NCBI RefSeq assembly: GCF_050571805.1
Contig: NZ_CP192219.1
Length of the DNA: 64,000 bases
Strand: one strand, 5' to 3'
Source of the DNA: Halodesulfovibrio aestuarii
GTDB lineage: Bacteria; Desulfobacterota; Desulfovibrionia; Desulfovibrionales; Desulfovibrionaceae
Made by a program: the position numbers and the translations under genes. Numbering within the stretch: position 1 is the first letter of the stretch; the number at the start of each line of letters is the position of its first letter. Below are positions 26,174 through 35,365 of this stretch, in pieces. The notes beneath the pieces are model-generated. The model did not search any database, was not told the origin of the DNA, and saw nothing but the letters and a program-made list of their open reading frames with translations.

Positions 26174-28600
26174 ATGAAAAAAATATTACTATATACTTTG
26201 GTTACCTGTGCGCTAGGACTTGCTTTGGGCACGCTGGCTGCTTCTGGTCTGTACTGGTGGGCATCCAAAGATTTGCCAAGTTTTACCCGCATTAACGACT
26301 ATCAACCTCCATTAGTTACAACAGTATACGCACGTGATGGGCAAGTGCTTGGACATTTCTATCGCGAAAAGCGCTTTTTGGTTTCCCATAAGGATATGCC
26401 GGAGCTCGTTAAGCGGGCATTTCTCGCTGCAGAGGATGATAGTTTTTATGAGCACGATGGCGTTGATCCCAAAGCTATTTTCCGCGCATTTATTAAAAAC
26501 ATGCGTGCTGGGTCTATCAGACAAGGTGGTTCCACCATCACTCAGCAGATAATCAAACGTCTGCTCCTTTCTTCTGAAAAAAGTTACGAACGTAAGATAA
26601 AAGAGGCGATTCTTGCCTTCCGTCTTGAGCGTTATCTGACAAAAGACGAAATCCTTACAATTTATCTGAACGAAATTTACCTTGGTGCAGGTGCCTATGG
26701 TGTGGAAGCTGCTGCACGTACTTATTTTGGTAAGCATGTAAGCGAATTGTCTGTTGCAGAAGCTGCTGTTTTAGCAGGTCTTCCACAAGCACCTTCTAAA
26801 TACAATCCGTTGCGAGCCCCGGGTTCCGCAAAGGCGCGTCAGCGCTACGTTTTGGGACGTATGCACGAACTAGGCTGGATTACTCAGGAACAGTACGACA
26901 CTGCGATTAAGGCTCCGCTTGTATACAAAAGTATGGAAGATCCGAGTTGGAAACGTGGTGCTTGGTATTTGGAAGAAGTGCGCAGACAACTCATTTCGTA
27001 CTTGAGCGAAGACAATATGCGTAAGCTTGGTATTGAACTTCCTCGTTATGGGGAAGATGCCGTATACGAAGCTGGTCTTCAGGTCTACACAGCGGTTGAT
27101 CTGGACTATCAGGATGCCGCTGAAGAATCACTTCGCGCAGGTCTGGAAGCGTCTTCCAAGCGTCGAGGTTGGCAAGGCCCTATCCAGTCTATCGAACCTG
27201 ATATGATGGGAGATTTTCTGCAACAGCAGGAAGTTATTCCAGCACTCCTTACAGATAAAAAATGGATTCAGGTTTTAGTAACCAAAGTTGAGAAATCCGG
27301 TGCAGATGTACGATTCGGCGATATGATTGGTCGTATTCCTGTAGCAACCATGCATTGGTGTCGTAAGCCGAACCCTAAGGTGGCGACAGATTACGTTCCT
27401 GCAATTAAAGATGCACGTAGAGTTGTGAAGGTTGGAGATGTTGTATGGGCGTCTGTGGACGTACCTGAACGTCTTAAAGAAACTTGGGAACCGAGTCTGT
27501 TAACGGAAAAAGATGTTGTGCCGCTGGCGTTACAGCAGCATCCTAATGTTCAGGGTGCGGTTGTTTCAATGGATCCGCACACAGGCGATGTGCTTGCGCT
27601 GGTGGGGGGCTATTCTTTTGCAGAAAGTCAGTTTAACCGTGCGACACAGGCAAAACGTCAACCGGGCTCAGCATTTAAACCGATTGTATATTCAACAGCT
27701 ATAGATAACGGCTACACGCCTGCTTCTATCGTGCTGGATGCGCCAATTGTATATACTGATCAGTCCACATCAAAAGTGTGGCGTCCAGAAAACTTTGAAG
27801 GTATTTTTTACGGACCTACATTGCTGCGTACGGCACTTGTTAAGTCCCGTAACCTTTGTACTATCCGCGTTGCAAAAGCATTGGGTATTCCAAAGGTTGT
27901 AGAACGTGCAAAAGCAATGGGGCTTGAAGGGCCGTTCCCGTATGACCTTTCTGTTTCACTCGGTTCTGTTGCGGTTTCGCCGATTAACCTGACCGAAGCT
28001 TACACCACCTTTGCAAACGGTGGGGAGTGGGTAAAAGGACGACTTATTAAGTCTGTAAAAGATGCATGGGGCGATGATATTATCTCCATTGAGACCAAGC
28101 GTACCCAGGGCATGGAGCCTGAAACATCGTACATCATGTCCACTTTGCTTAAGGAAGTAGTTCAGGATGGTACAGGTTGGCGTCTAAAAGTTCTTAAACG
28201 TCCTATTGGTGGTAAAACCGGTACGACAAACGATGAGAAAGATGCTTGGTTTGTGGGTGTGACTCCATACCTTGTTACAACCGCATACGTGGGCTTTGAC
28301 CAGTTAACTCCAATGGGTAAGTGGGAAACAGGATCCCGTGCCGCATCTCCTGTTGTGCGTGATTATCTTCAGCAGGTTATTAATGATTACCCTGAGGAAG
28401 ATTTCGAGATGCCTGCAGGCGTCATTCAGGTACGAATCGATGCTGGCTCCGGTAGGGTCGCAAGTGCATATAGTGGTAAGAGCTATTTCCTTCCGTTTAA
28501 GCAGGGAACACAGCCTACCATTATGCAGGGAGAGCGTCTTACCCGTGAACAGCAGGACCCTGTTGAAAGTGGAGAAGATTTGCTGAAACAGATGTTCTAA
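26174..28600 (+). CDS. mrcA: Class A penicillin-binding protein 1A (transglycosylase and transpeptidase)
   Basis: An 808-residue inner-membrane protein that polymerises and cross-links peptidoglycan in the periplasm. It has an N-terminal TM (about 3-25). The GT51 domain (about 60-230) has the catalytic Glu in AAEDDSFYEHDG and motifs RQGGSTITQQ and YLNEIYLGAGAYG. The OB-like insert is at about 320-450. The transpeptidase domain has SxxK in PGSAFKP (Ser about 499), SRN in VKSRN, and KTGTTN at about 680. All catalytic motifs are intact. The length is normal for PBP1A. It sits last in the operon, before a terminator at about 28608. Confidence 0.95.
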   Translation: MKKILLYTLVTCALGLALGTLAASGLYWWASKDLPSFTRINDYQPPLVTTVYARDGQVLGHFYREKRFLVSHKDMPELVKRAFLAAEDDSFYEHDGVDPKAIFRAFIKNMRAGSIRQGGSTITQQIIKRLLLSSEKSYERKIKEAILAFRLERYLTKDEILTIYLNEIYLGAGAYGVEAAARTYFGKHVSELSVAEAAVLAGLPQAPSKYNPLRAPGSAKARQRYVLGRMHELGWITQEQYDTAIKAPLVYKSMEDPSWKRGAWYLEEVRRQLISYLSEDNMRKLGIELPRYGEDAVYEAGLQVYTAVDLDYQDAAEESLRAGLEASSKRRGWQGPIQSIEPDMMGDFLQQQEVIPALLTDKKWIQVLVTKVEKSGADVRFGDMIGRIPVATMHWCRKPNPKVATDYVPAIKDARRVVKVGDVVWASVDVPERLKETWEPSLLTEKDVVPLALQQHPNVQGAVVSMDPHTGDVLALVGGYSFAESQFNRATQAKRQPGSAFKPIVYSTAIDNGYTPASIVLDAPIVYTDQSTSKVWRPENFEGIFYGPTLLRTALVKSRNLCTIRVAKALGIPKVVERAKAMGLEGPFPYDLSVSLGSVAVSPINLTEAYTTFANGGEWVKGRLIKSVKDAWGDDIISIETKRTQGMEPETSYIMSTLLKEVVQDGTGWRLKVLKRPIGGKTGTTNDEKDAWFVGVTPYLVTTAYVGFDQLTPMGKWETGSRAASPVVRDYLQQVINDYPEEDFEMPAGVIQVRIDAGSGRVASAYSGKSYFLPFKQGTQPTIMQGERLTREQQDPVESGEDLLKQMF

Positions 28601-28607
28601 TAAATAC

Positions 28608-28647
28608 AAAAAAAGATCGGTATGATATATCATACCGGTCTTTTTTA
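28608..28647. terminator. Terminator after the PBP1A gene
   Basis: AAAAAGATCGGTATGA pairs with TCATACCGGTCTTTTT (one G-T pair), followed by a T run. It can act on both strands. Confidence 0.9.
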
Positions 28648-28661
28648 TATTCATGTTGTTG

Positions 28662-28695
28662 GAAGCCCCGATGAACTTTTGTTCATCGGGGTTTC
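28662..28695 (-). terminator. Hairpin downstream of the ATP-grasp gene
   Basis: GAAGCCCCGATGAAC pairs with GTTCATCGGGGTTTC around TTTT: a 15-bp stem 18 bases past the minus-strand stop. There is no long T run directly behind it on that strand, but the second terminator-like hairpin at 28608 follows. Confidence 0.7.
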
Positions 28696-28713
28696 GTTGT
28701 TGTGTGTGGCGTC

Positions 28714-30087
28714 CTATTTAAGAATTCGCTTTGGTTGTTCCGGTGCTAACCCTTGCGGATATAGTGTGATACTCCGCAGGAATGTGTCAGCAATGAATAA
28801 TCCTGTTTCGTTGAATGAACCATTTATATGCAATAGGGGCTCGGTCCAGTTTAGGGTGCTGATTTGTCCTCCGGGGTCAACAGAGACGGATTCTTTTGGA
28901 GTCTGCATTACACCAAATGGGAGCTTTTGATATTCATCAAGTTTTTGAACAGTTACAAGGTGAGGCTGTGTATTATGGAAGATCATCTGTCCCAGTTGTG
29001 GCTGCTTCTTAGTAAGCTCTCTAAGCGGAATCTGAGGTGGTGGTGGTAAGCCTAAAAATGCTGCCATGTGTGTCATATATACATCTGGTCTATCTAGAGC
29101 TTGGTCAACGCTGGCGCACATCCTTGAGGATTCAAGGAAACGAGGGTTGGCCTCGATAAAATAAAGTTGTTCATCATGAAGTAACGCATCCATACCAAAG
29201 GCACCAATAAAGCCTTTCGACGCAAGCCATTGTCCTACATCACGAACCATTGCCTCTAACTGGTTAATTGTATTGTCTTGCAGCTCGTGAATTATTCCAA
29301 AATCGTTACCGGAATATCCTACATTGTGTGGGGTAAGTTCCGGTACGCCAATACATTGCAGACTCAGCGGGTGTAAGGAAACTCTCCCATCTGAAAATAC
29401 GGTTGCAGACACAGAAAGAGATGATGCTCCGGAAAAATAAGGCGAGAAGGCAATAAGTTCAGCGTGGTGCTGGGTAAGCCAGTCCCACGCGGTTTCAAAA
29501 CTTTCTTTAGAATCAACACGCACAAGTCCCGGCCCTGCTGATGCAGCATTAACGCGTAGCATGATAGGGTGCTTCATAGTAGCGCGGTATATCTTTTGTT
29601 TAGAAGCTTCTGCCATCTCAAGGTATCTCCAAGGGATAACACGTATGCCATTGTCGTGCAGTGCTGTTTCGATCCATGTTTTATGGTTAAACGGATGCTG
29701 AAATTCTGAAAACAATCCTAAGAGGTTAGTGTGCTTGTGATGTAGGAAGTATGCCGTATCAATGAAGGCCATAGGTTTGTAAGGAATAAGGCAGCATGGT
29801 TCCTCTAACTCCTTAATCAATATACGGCGTAACTCCTTAATTCCTTCCGATGTGTCGGAAGAGGCGTCGTACTTGTACGGGTTTACTCTATGATTCATCA
29901 TCTCTTCATAGGTATACTCGGTAATTGCTTCGTGCTGTGCGGGGCTTCCGTAACAGATTGAAACAATGTGATTTTTAAAGTCGGTAAGCGGGATAGCATC
30001 GCACCCTCTACTCCCGACCCAAACGATCTTGCGATCTTTGATCTTTCCGTAAATATGCTTTCGGTAAGTCGAACGTTCTGTAGGCAT
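28714..30087 (-). CDS. ATP-grasp domain protein of unknown substrate
   Basis: 457 residues, soluble. The middle and second half form an ATP-grasp fold: KHPIMLRVNAASAGPGLVRV provides the ATP-binding lysine region, and GAFGMDALLHDEQLYFIEAN followed by PR contains the metal-binding Asp/Glu/Asn set. Such enzymes join a carboxylate to an amine or thiol using ATP. The N-terminal 130 residues have WVGSRGCDAIPL and look like a pre-ATP-grasp domain. The start has TGAGGT 5 bases upstream. It is monocistronic, convergent with the PBP gene, with no pathway partners beside it. Confidence 0.8.
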   Translation of the reverse strand: MPTERSTYRKHIYGKIKDRKIVWVGSRGCDAIPLTDFKNHIVSICYGSPAQHEAITEYTYEEMMNHRVNPYKYDASSDTSEGIKELRRILIKELEEPCCLIPYKPMAFIDTAYFLHHKHTNLLGLFSEFQHPFNHKTWIETALHDNGIRVIPWRYLEMAEASKQKIYRATMKHPIMLRVNAASAGPGLVRVDSKESFETAWDWLTQHHAELIAFSPYFSGASSLSVSATVFSDGRVSLHPLSLQCIGVPELTPHNVGYSGNDFGIIHELQDNTINQLEAMVRDVGQWLASKGFIGAFGMDALLHDEQLYFIEANPRFLESSRMCASVDQALDRPDVYMTHMAAFLGLPPPPQIPLRELTKKQPQLGQMIFHNTQPHLVTVQKLDEYQKLPFGVMQTPKESVSVDPGGQISTLNWTEPLLHINGSFNETGLFIADTFLRSITLYPQGLAPEQPKRILK

Positions 30088-30379
30088 AAGTACCTCAGTT
30101 CTGGAGTTTGGGGTTAATACAAAACTCTTTTCGATGCGCTCGGGCGCATCGTCCCTAAGAGTGTATTGCAGGTAGAATGAAGCGCAATATTATAGAATGA
30201 AGGAAGCAGGTTTTTTTTGAATTTGAAAAAATGTGAGTTGACACAGTTCAGGATTTGAGTACAGGATATACTAAGCCATTGTGCGCGCGATTTGGAACGC
30301 ACGTCGCTTGAGGCTGTTTTCCCTGTGTTTTTAGGGAACGTGCGGCCTAGGCCAAATAGAATGTTTGGAGATTGCTATT

Positions 30380-31768
30380 ATGTCTAACAAGACAGATTTT
30401 GATGTTATTGTTGTTGGCGGCGGCCCTGCCGGGCTGTTTGCTTCCTACTACCTTGCAGAAAATTCTAATCTTTCTGTATGTATGATTGACCGCGGCCCGG
30501 CGGTGAAAAATCGAACATGCCCAATTGGAAAAACCCAGAAGTGCGTGAAGTGTAAACCTTGCCATATCCTTTCCGGTATCGGTGGGGGCGGGCTTTTTTC
30601 CGATGGTAAGCTGAACTATATCCATAAGCTTGGAAAGACTGACTTGACCCAGTTCATGGGACTGCAGGAAGCGAAAGATCTGATCGATGAAACAGAAGTG
30701 ATCTTCAATAAGTTTGGCATGGATGGCCCTGTCTATCCTTCGAACATGGATAAAGCGAAAGCTATTCGTAAAGAAGCAAACAAAAACGGTATTGATTTGC
30801 TTTTGATTAAACAGAAGCATCTTGGTTCTGACTGCCTTCCTGATCACATCGACAATATGTCCAACTATATTTCTGAACGTGGTGTTGAAATAAAAACCAA
30901 AGAAGAAGTAAAGCGTGTTGTCGCAGAAGATGGAAAAATACGGGGTGTTGAAACCAACCAAGGCACCTACACTGCCAAGCAGGTAATTCTTGCTCCGGGT
31001 CGTGTCGGTGCAGATTGGATCAGCTCTGTGTGCAACGAATATAATTTGAAGGTTGCCCAGCGTGGTATTGAAGTTGGAGTACGTGTTGAAACACATAATG
31101 ACGTAATGTCTGACATTACAGATGTTGTGTACGATCCGACGTTCTTTGTGCGTACTTCAAAATATGATGATCAGACCCGTACTTTTTGTACAAATCCCGG
31201 CGGTTTTATTGCACTCGAAAATTATCAGGACTTTGTGTGCGTTAACGGGCACGCTTTCCGCGATAAAAAATCAGACAACACTAACTTTGCGTTCTTATCC
31301 AAAGTAGTGCTGACTGATCCGGTTTCTGACAACACCGGGTATGGAACCGCTATAGGGAAACTTGCTACCATCATTGGTGACGGTAAGCCGATTTTGCAGC
31401 GTCTTGGTGACCTGCGCCGTGGCAGACGCTCCACGTGGACTCGAATTAACAATGGCCACATTGCACCAACCATGACAAACGTTGTGCCGGGTGACATCGC
31501 AATGGCACTCCCTGAGCGTATTGTGACAAACCTTGTTGATGGTCTTGATCAATTGAATTCTGTAATTCCGGGCATCGCTGACGACGGAACTCTTTTGTAT
31601 GCCCCTGAGATTAAATTCTTTGCAACTCAGGTCGAAACTTCCGATGATCTTGAGACAGCAATTGAAGGCCTCTATGTCGCTGGTGACGGTCCTGGGGTAG
31701 CAGGTAATATTGTATCCGCTGCTGCAACCGGCATTGTTCCGGCTAAGGCAATTATTGCAAAGAGCTAG
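30380..31768 (+). CDS. FAD-dependent oxidoreductase (COG2509-like)
   Basis: About 462 residues. The N-terminal FAD-binding motif VIVVGGGPAGLFASYYLAE is followed by a cysteine group CPIGKTQKCVKCKPCHILSG and GGGGLFSDGKLNY. The C-terminal GLYVAGDGPGVAGNIVSAA completes the flavin site. This matches a family of predicted FAD-dependent dehydrogenases present in many anaerobes, whose reaction is not known to me. The four cysteines near residues 45-61 might bind an Fe-S cluster. ATG 30380 with GGAG upstream is chosen over TTG 30365. A terminator follows at 31820. Confidence 0.87.
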   Translation: MSNKTDFDVIVVGGGPAGLFASYYLAENSNLSVCMIDRGPAVKNRTCPIGKTQKCVKCKPCHILSGIGGGGLFSDGKLNYIHKLGKTDLTQFMGLQEAKDLIDETEVIFNKFGMDGPVYPSNMDKAKAIRKEANKNGIDLLLIKQKHLGSDCLPDHIDNMSNYISERGVEIKTKEEVKRVVAEDGKIRGVETNQGTYTAKQVILAPGRVGADWISSVCNEYNLKVAQRGIEVGVRVETHNDVMSDITDVVYDPTFFVRTSKYDDQTRTFCTNPGGFIALENYQDFVCVNGHAFRDKKSDNTNFAFLSKVVLTDPVSDNTGYGTAIGKLATIIGDGKPILQRLGDLRRGRRSTWTRINNGHIAPTMTNVVPGDIAMALPERIVTNLVDGLDQLNSVIPGIADDGTLLYAPEIKFFATQVETSDDLETAIEGLYVAGDGPGVAGNIVSAAATGIVPAKAIIAKS

Positions 31769-31819
31769 CTAGGAACTCACCCTGCTACAGAGCATCGTGG
31801 GATTGGAATATATAATGAT

Positions 31820-31853
31820 AACGCTGCGAACCCTAGGGGACGCAGCGTTTTTT
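31820..31853 (+). terminator. Terminator after the FAD oxidoreductase
   Basis: AACGCTGCG pairs with CGCAGCGTT around a 12-base loop, then TTTTT. Confidence 0.88.
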
Positions 31854-31866
31854 ATTATGAAAAGGC

Positions 31867-31893
31867 AAAAAAAAAGACCACCAAATGGTGGAC
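31867..31893 (-). terminator. Minus-strand terminator of the candidate RNA
   Basis: On the minus strand CCACC-ATTT-GGTGG is followed by TC and nine T's. No minus-strand coding gene ends here. Confidence 0.75.
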
Positions 31894-32060
31894 TACATTG
31901 TTATGGGACAAAAGAAGAGAGAATCTACCTACAAAATCTGTTAGCGTATTGCTGCTTGTTTCGGCCTTGTCATGCACTTTGTGCATCGGCTCCGAAACTG
32001 GTAATTTTTATTCGGTAGACTCTCTCACTGTCTGGTGGTTCTTAGTTCCCATTAGCCTTT
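31867..32060 (-). ncRNA. Candidate structured RNA with its own terminator; 6S-like outline
   Basis: Read on the minus strand. The closing helix GAGAGAGTCTACC (32026-32014) pairs with GGTAGATTCTCTC (31929-31917). Its single mismatch on the plus strand becomes a G-U pair on the minus strand, which favours minus transcription. Inside lies an arm GTTTCGG (31998-31992) / CCGAAAC (31964-31958), capped by ATGCAC-AAA-GTGCAT. The unpaired sides between helix and arm are about 15 and 28 bases. A terminator, CCACC-ATTT-GGTGG with nine T's, ends at 31867. Closing stem, large central bubble and terminal arm recall 6S RNA, but I recognise no 6S sequence signature. The 5' end is uncertain. Confidence 0.5.
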
Positions 32061-32204
32061 CTTATCCTCCGTTAGGGTTGATGGATATATGTAATGGAAG
32101 ATATACCGATATAAGCTTCCTTAGCTCACCTTTAAGATAAGACCGTCTGAGCAGTCTGGCAAGTAGAGAAAAAGAATTTTTATAGAAAATAATTAAAAAT
32201 TGAG

Positions 32205-32233
32205 TTGACAGTATGGCCCGTTTTCCATAAATA
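32205..32233 (+). promoter_or_regulatory. Sigma-70 promoter of tRNA-Glu
   Basis: TTGACA at 32205-32210, 17 bases, then TAAATA at 32228-32233, about 40 bases before the tRNA. Confidence 0.7.
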
Positions 32234-32273
32234 GCTCTTCGCACGTGAGGGAACTCACGAAGCACGAACAAGC

Positions 32274-32351
32274 GTCCCCATCGTCTAGCCTGGCCCAGGA
32301 CACCTGCCTTTCACGCAGGCGACAGGGGTTCAAATCCCCTTGGGGACGCCA
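32274..32351 (+). tRNA. tRNA-Glu (anticodon TTC)
   Basis: 78 bases with encoded CCA. The acceptor GTCCCCA pairs with TGGGGAC, the discriminator is G, the anticodon stem CCTGC/GCAGG holds loop CTTTCAC with anticodon TTC, and the T arm is GGGGTTCAAATCCCC. Confidence 0.95.
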
Positions 32352-32360
32352 ACGTATATC

Positions 32361-32393
32361 AAGCTCTCACAGCTTTGCTGTGAGAGCTTTTTC
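32361..32393 (+). terminator. Terminator of tRNA-Glu
   Basis: AAGCTCTCACAGC, loop TTT, GCTGTGAGAGCTTTTT. It begins 10 bases past the tRNA. Confidence 0.92.
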
Positions 32394-33053
32394 GTTTTTG
32401 GCGCCCATCCGGGTAACACGTCCGGGTAATTTTTTTCCTGCGTTGTGGCGTCATCATCGTCGTTTCCTTTCCCAGATGTCTCGAAGAATGCGTTAGGATG
32501 CTTTACCCAAGGTCTTAAGCATGTTGCCTGCCATACTGTCCAAATGGGTAGTAATCCCCCCTCCCCGAAAAATAAGATGCCCTGAAAGTAGAATTATCTC
32601 CGAGGGTAACCATAGGAGATTCTACATGAAAAGATCACCTCATAAGGAAACCTGAATGTGAAGCCAGAGAGTTCCATGGCTATGTTGAATGGCTTCTAAA
32701 AATTGAGAATCTGGTTTAAGAGAATAGTTCTATAAGTAAAAGATGTTACTTGCGTTCAGTGTGATAGGAATGTAACTTTTTCCTAATCTAATTCAATTAA
32801 ATTGTAATCTGTTCCCCTTAGTAGGATGCCCTTTATGCTCATAAAGGGGATAGTAAAAAGCAGCGCGGCGTCTTGAGTCATGTCTACTTATTACCTTCGT
32901 ATAAGTCTGATGTGATAGATTCAAGCTAAGTGGTGTGAAGTCACGAGTACCAACTTAACCGCCTTTGTTTTCAAGTTGGCTGGTTTTGTAGGAGTCGGTT
33001 GACTTTGTGTTTACAATTAAAATTTCCCAGTAAGTACTTTTTAGGGAGCAGAT
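32394..33053. other. Gene-poor stretch of 660 bp after tRNA-Glu
   Basis: No complete gene. At 32613-32655 an AGGAG ribosome site precedes ATG (32626) of a nine-codon frame. The next frame (32630-32719) stays open for 29 codons and ends TAA, so a one-base change would join them. This could be a decayed small gene. No duplication of the tRNA 3' end is seen, so an integrated element cannot be shown. Confidence 0.35.
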
Positions 33054-34994
33054 GTGTCACGACTAAGTTTTGGTGCACGACTTACGATTTATATACTATT
33101 TGCAACTATATCAGTTTTTTTACTTGTCTTTGGATACAATTATACTCGAACAGAACAGACAATCCGCGAATTAAGTCGGGAAAGTGCCCGCTATCTCGCT
33201 ACGGGAACCGTCGGACGGATTGAGCAAGTTTTACAACGCGTCGAACAGGTACCGCGTTATCTTGCTGCTCGTTTGACTGCGAACGATATCTCTCCGCAAG
33301 AAGTTGAGACTGCGCTTAAAGATTTTGTGTCCTCTAATCCCGACGTTTATGGTGCTACAGTTGCTTTTGCTCAAGGGGGATTGCCTGAAGTGGATAAACC
33401 CTACGCACCGTATTTCTATAAAAAAGGGAATGGGGTGCAAATGGTGCAGTTGGGCAACGAAGGGTATCAGTACTGGTATCAGGATTGGTATATGTTCCCG
33501 AGGCAGGCTGGAAAACCTGTGTGGAGTGAACCGTATTTTGATACAGGAGGTGGAGATGTGGCGATGACAACATTTTCTGTTCCTGTATACCGCACCATTA
33601 AGGGTAAAAAGAAGTTTTTGGCTGTTATCACTGCTGATATAGCCATTGATTGGCTTAAGCGCATTGTTCAGGATATTAAGATCTATGAAACCGGCTATGC
33701 CTTTATTCTTACCTCAAACGCTGTGTTTGTTGTGGATCAGAATGATGATTTCATTATGCGTTCTGACCACACTATCTATGAGTTAGCAATTGAAGCTGAA
33801 AATCCAGAGCTGAAGACTCTCGGCTATCGTATGACCGCAGGCAAAAGCGGTATAATGTCTATGCTTTCTCCAAAGACAAAGAATGCTGTTGAAGTGTTGT
33901 ACACGCCGATTACTGTAAACGGCTGGAGTCTTGGGGTGGTAATTCCTGAAGACGAACTTTTCAGCGAACTACATGCCCAGAGCATCACCATTTTTGTTTT
34001 GGCAATCAGCGGGATTCTTGGAATAGCTGTGCTCGTTTGCTTTGTGGCGTATAACGCGACACGTCCCTTACGTGCACTATCTGCTAGTGCATCAGAAATT
34101 TCCGAAGGTCATCTTGATGTTGGACTTCCTTCCGTATCTCGTATGGATGAAATAGGAAGGCTTGCACTTTCGTTTGAGGAAATGCGTACAGCCTTGAAAG
34201 AGTATATCGAAGATTTAACCAACACCACGGCGGCAAAAGAGCGCATTGAGAGTGAGCTGAAAATTGCAAAAACTATTCAGGCAAACTTTCTCCCTAAGCG
34301 CTTTCCACCGTTTCCGGATCGGGGTGAGTTTGATATCTTTGCCACTTTGATACCTGCCCGTGAAGTTGGAGGGGATCTCTACGACTTTTTCATTCTCGAT
34401 GATCGGCATTTGTTTTTCTCTGTAGGAGACGTTTCAGACAAGGGGGTGCCTGCAGCACTCTTCATGGCCGTTACGAAAACTCTCATGAAGGGGATCGCGG
34501 AACATGAGCGTGACCCTGCACAAATACTTTATCGGGTAAACGATGAACTGGCATCCGACAACGACAGCTGCATGTTTGTTACATTGTTTTGCGGCGTTCT
34601 TGATTTGCATACCGGCGAGCTTGTCTATTCTAACGCTGGGCATGATGCTCCTTTCCTGATTCGGGAAAATGAACTAGTTGGTGCTCTTGAACTCCCACCG
34701 GGGCTAGTACTAGGGGCTATGCAGGGAGCTTTGTACCAAAACAGGCGAATAACATTAACCGCTAACGATAAACTATTGCTTTTTACAGACGGTGTGACGG
34801 AAGCAATGTCGACAGATGGGGAGCTTTTTTCAATGGAGCGTCTTTCTGCAGTCGCTTCTAAAAACGCGGACAAACCTATTCAAGAGTTGACTGATTGTGT
34901 CATGAGCGCAGTGCAGTCTCATGCAGAGGAAGCTCTGCAGTCGGATGATATTACTTTGTTAGCACTGCACTGGCATGGACGCCCTCGCGATTGA
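33054..34994 (+). CDS. RsbU-type PP2C phosphatase with Cache sensor and HAMP
   Basis: 646 residues from GTG 33054, with AGGGAG 5 bases upstream. TM1 (about 11-29), a periplasmic Cache sensor (about 35-305, with YQDWYMFPRQAGKPVWSEPY), TM2 (about 312-334), HAMP (about 335-390), a linker coil, and a SpoIIE-type PP2C domain (about 425-640). The metal-binding motifs are GGDLYDFF, GDVSDKG, LLFTDGVTEA and SDDITLL. It dephosphorylates an anti-sigma antagonist in response to a periplasmic signal. It is the first gene of a three-gene module with the STAS protein and the kinase. Confidence 0.95.
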   Translation: MSRLSFGARLTIYILFATISVFLLVFGYNYTRTEQTIRELSRESARYLATGTVGRIEQVLQRVEQVPRYLAARLTANDISPQEVETALKDFVSSNPDVYGATVAFAQGGLPEVDKPYAPYFYKKGNGVQMVQLGNEGYQYWYQDWYMFPRQAGKPVWSEPYFDTGGGDVAMTTFSVPVYRTIKGKKKFLAVITADIAIDWLKRIVQDIKIYETGYAFILTSNAVFVVDQNDDFIMRSDHTIYELAIEAENPELKTLGYRMTAGKSGIMSMLSPKTKNAVEVLYTPITVNGWSLGVVIPEDELFSELHAQSITIFVLAISGILGIAVLVCFVAYNATRPLRALSASASEISEGHLDVGLPSVSRMDEIGRLALSFEEMRTALKEYIEDLTNTTAAKERIESELKIAKTIQANFLPKRFPPFPDRGEFDIFATLIPAREVGGDLYDFFILDDRHLFFSVGDVSDKGVPAALFMAVTKTLMKGIAEHERDPAQILYRVNDELASDNDSCMFVTLFCGVLDLHTGELVYSNAGHDAPFLIRENELVGALELPPGLVLGAMQGALYQNRRITLTANDKLLLFTDGVTEAMSTDGELFSMERLSAVASKNADKPIQELTDCVMSAVQSHAEEALQSDDITLLALHWHGRPRD

Positions 34995-35023
34995 ACTTTT
35001 ACAAACAGTAGACAGGAGCAACT

Positions 35024-35362
35024 ATGGATATAATGAAAGATTTCAAAGAGGATATTGCCATTGTAACTGTAAATGGAAAGATGGATGCGGTTAATGCGGG
35101 ACAATATCAGGAAGCTATTGAAGTCTTGTTGAATGACGGGGCTACAAAATTTGCCGTAGATTTGTCTGGGCTGCAGTACATATCCAGCGCGGGGCTTCGA
35201 AGCATTCTTATGGGCGGTAAGCTTATTGCGAGCAAGTCAGGTACACAAGTCATTTGCGGTCTTTCTGGCATGGTGAAGGAAGTATTTGATGTTTCAGGGT
35301 TTAGTACCATGTTTTCTGTAGTGGAGACGCAACAAGATGCGCTAGTACAACTCGGAGGCTAA
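35024..35362 (+). CDS. STAS-domain anti-sigma factor antagonist
   Basis: A 112-residue single STAS domain. FAVDLSGLQYISSAGLRSIL carries the phosphorylatable serine region (ISSAGLR). In such modules the dephosphorylated form binds the anti-sigma kinase and frees its partner. AGGAG precedes ATG. It lies 29 bases after the phosphatase and 3 bases before the kinase gene. Confidence 0.95.
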   Translation: MDIMKDFKEDIAIVTVNGKMDAVNAGQYQEAIEVLLNDGATKFAVDLSGLQYISSAGLRSILMGGKLIASKSGTQVICGLSGMVKEVFDVSGFSTMFSVVETQQDALVQLGG

Positions 35363-35365
35363 GAT

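Noticed and set aside
30347..31096. 249-codon minus-strand frame
   Set aside because: It is antisense to the N-terminal half of the FAD oxidoreductase, which has clear family motifs.
32352..33053. Integrated element using tRNA-Glu as attachment site
   Set aside because: No integrase gene and no repeat of the tRNA 3' end were found in the window.
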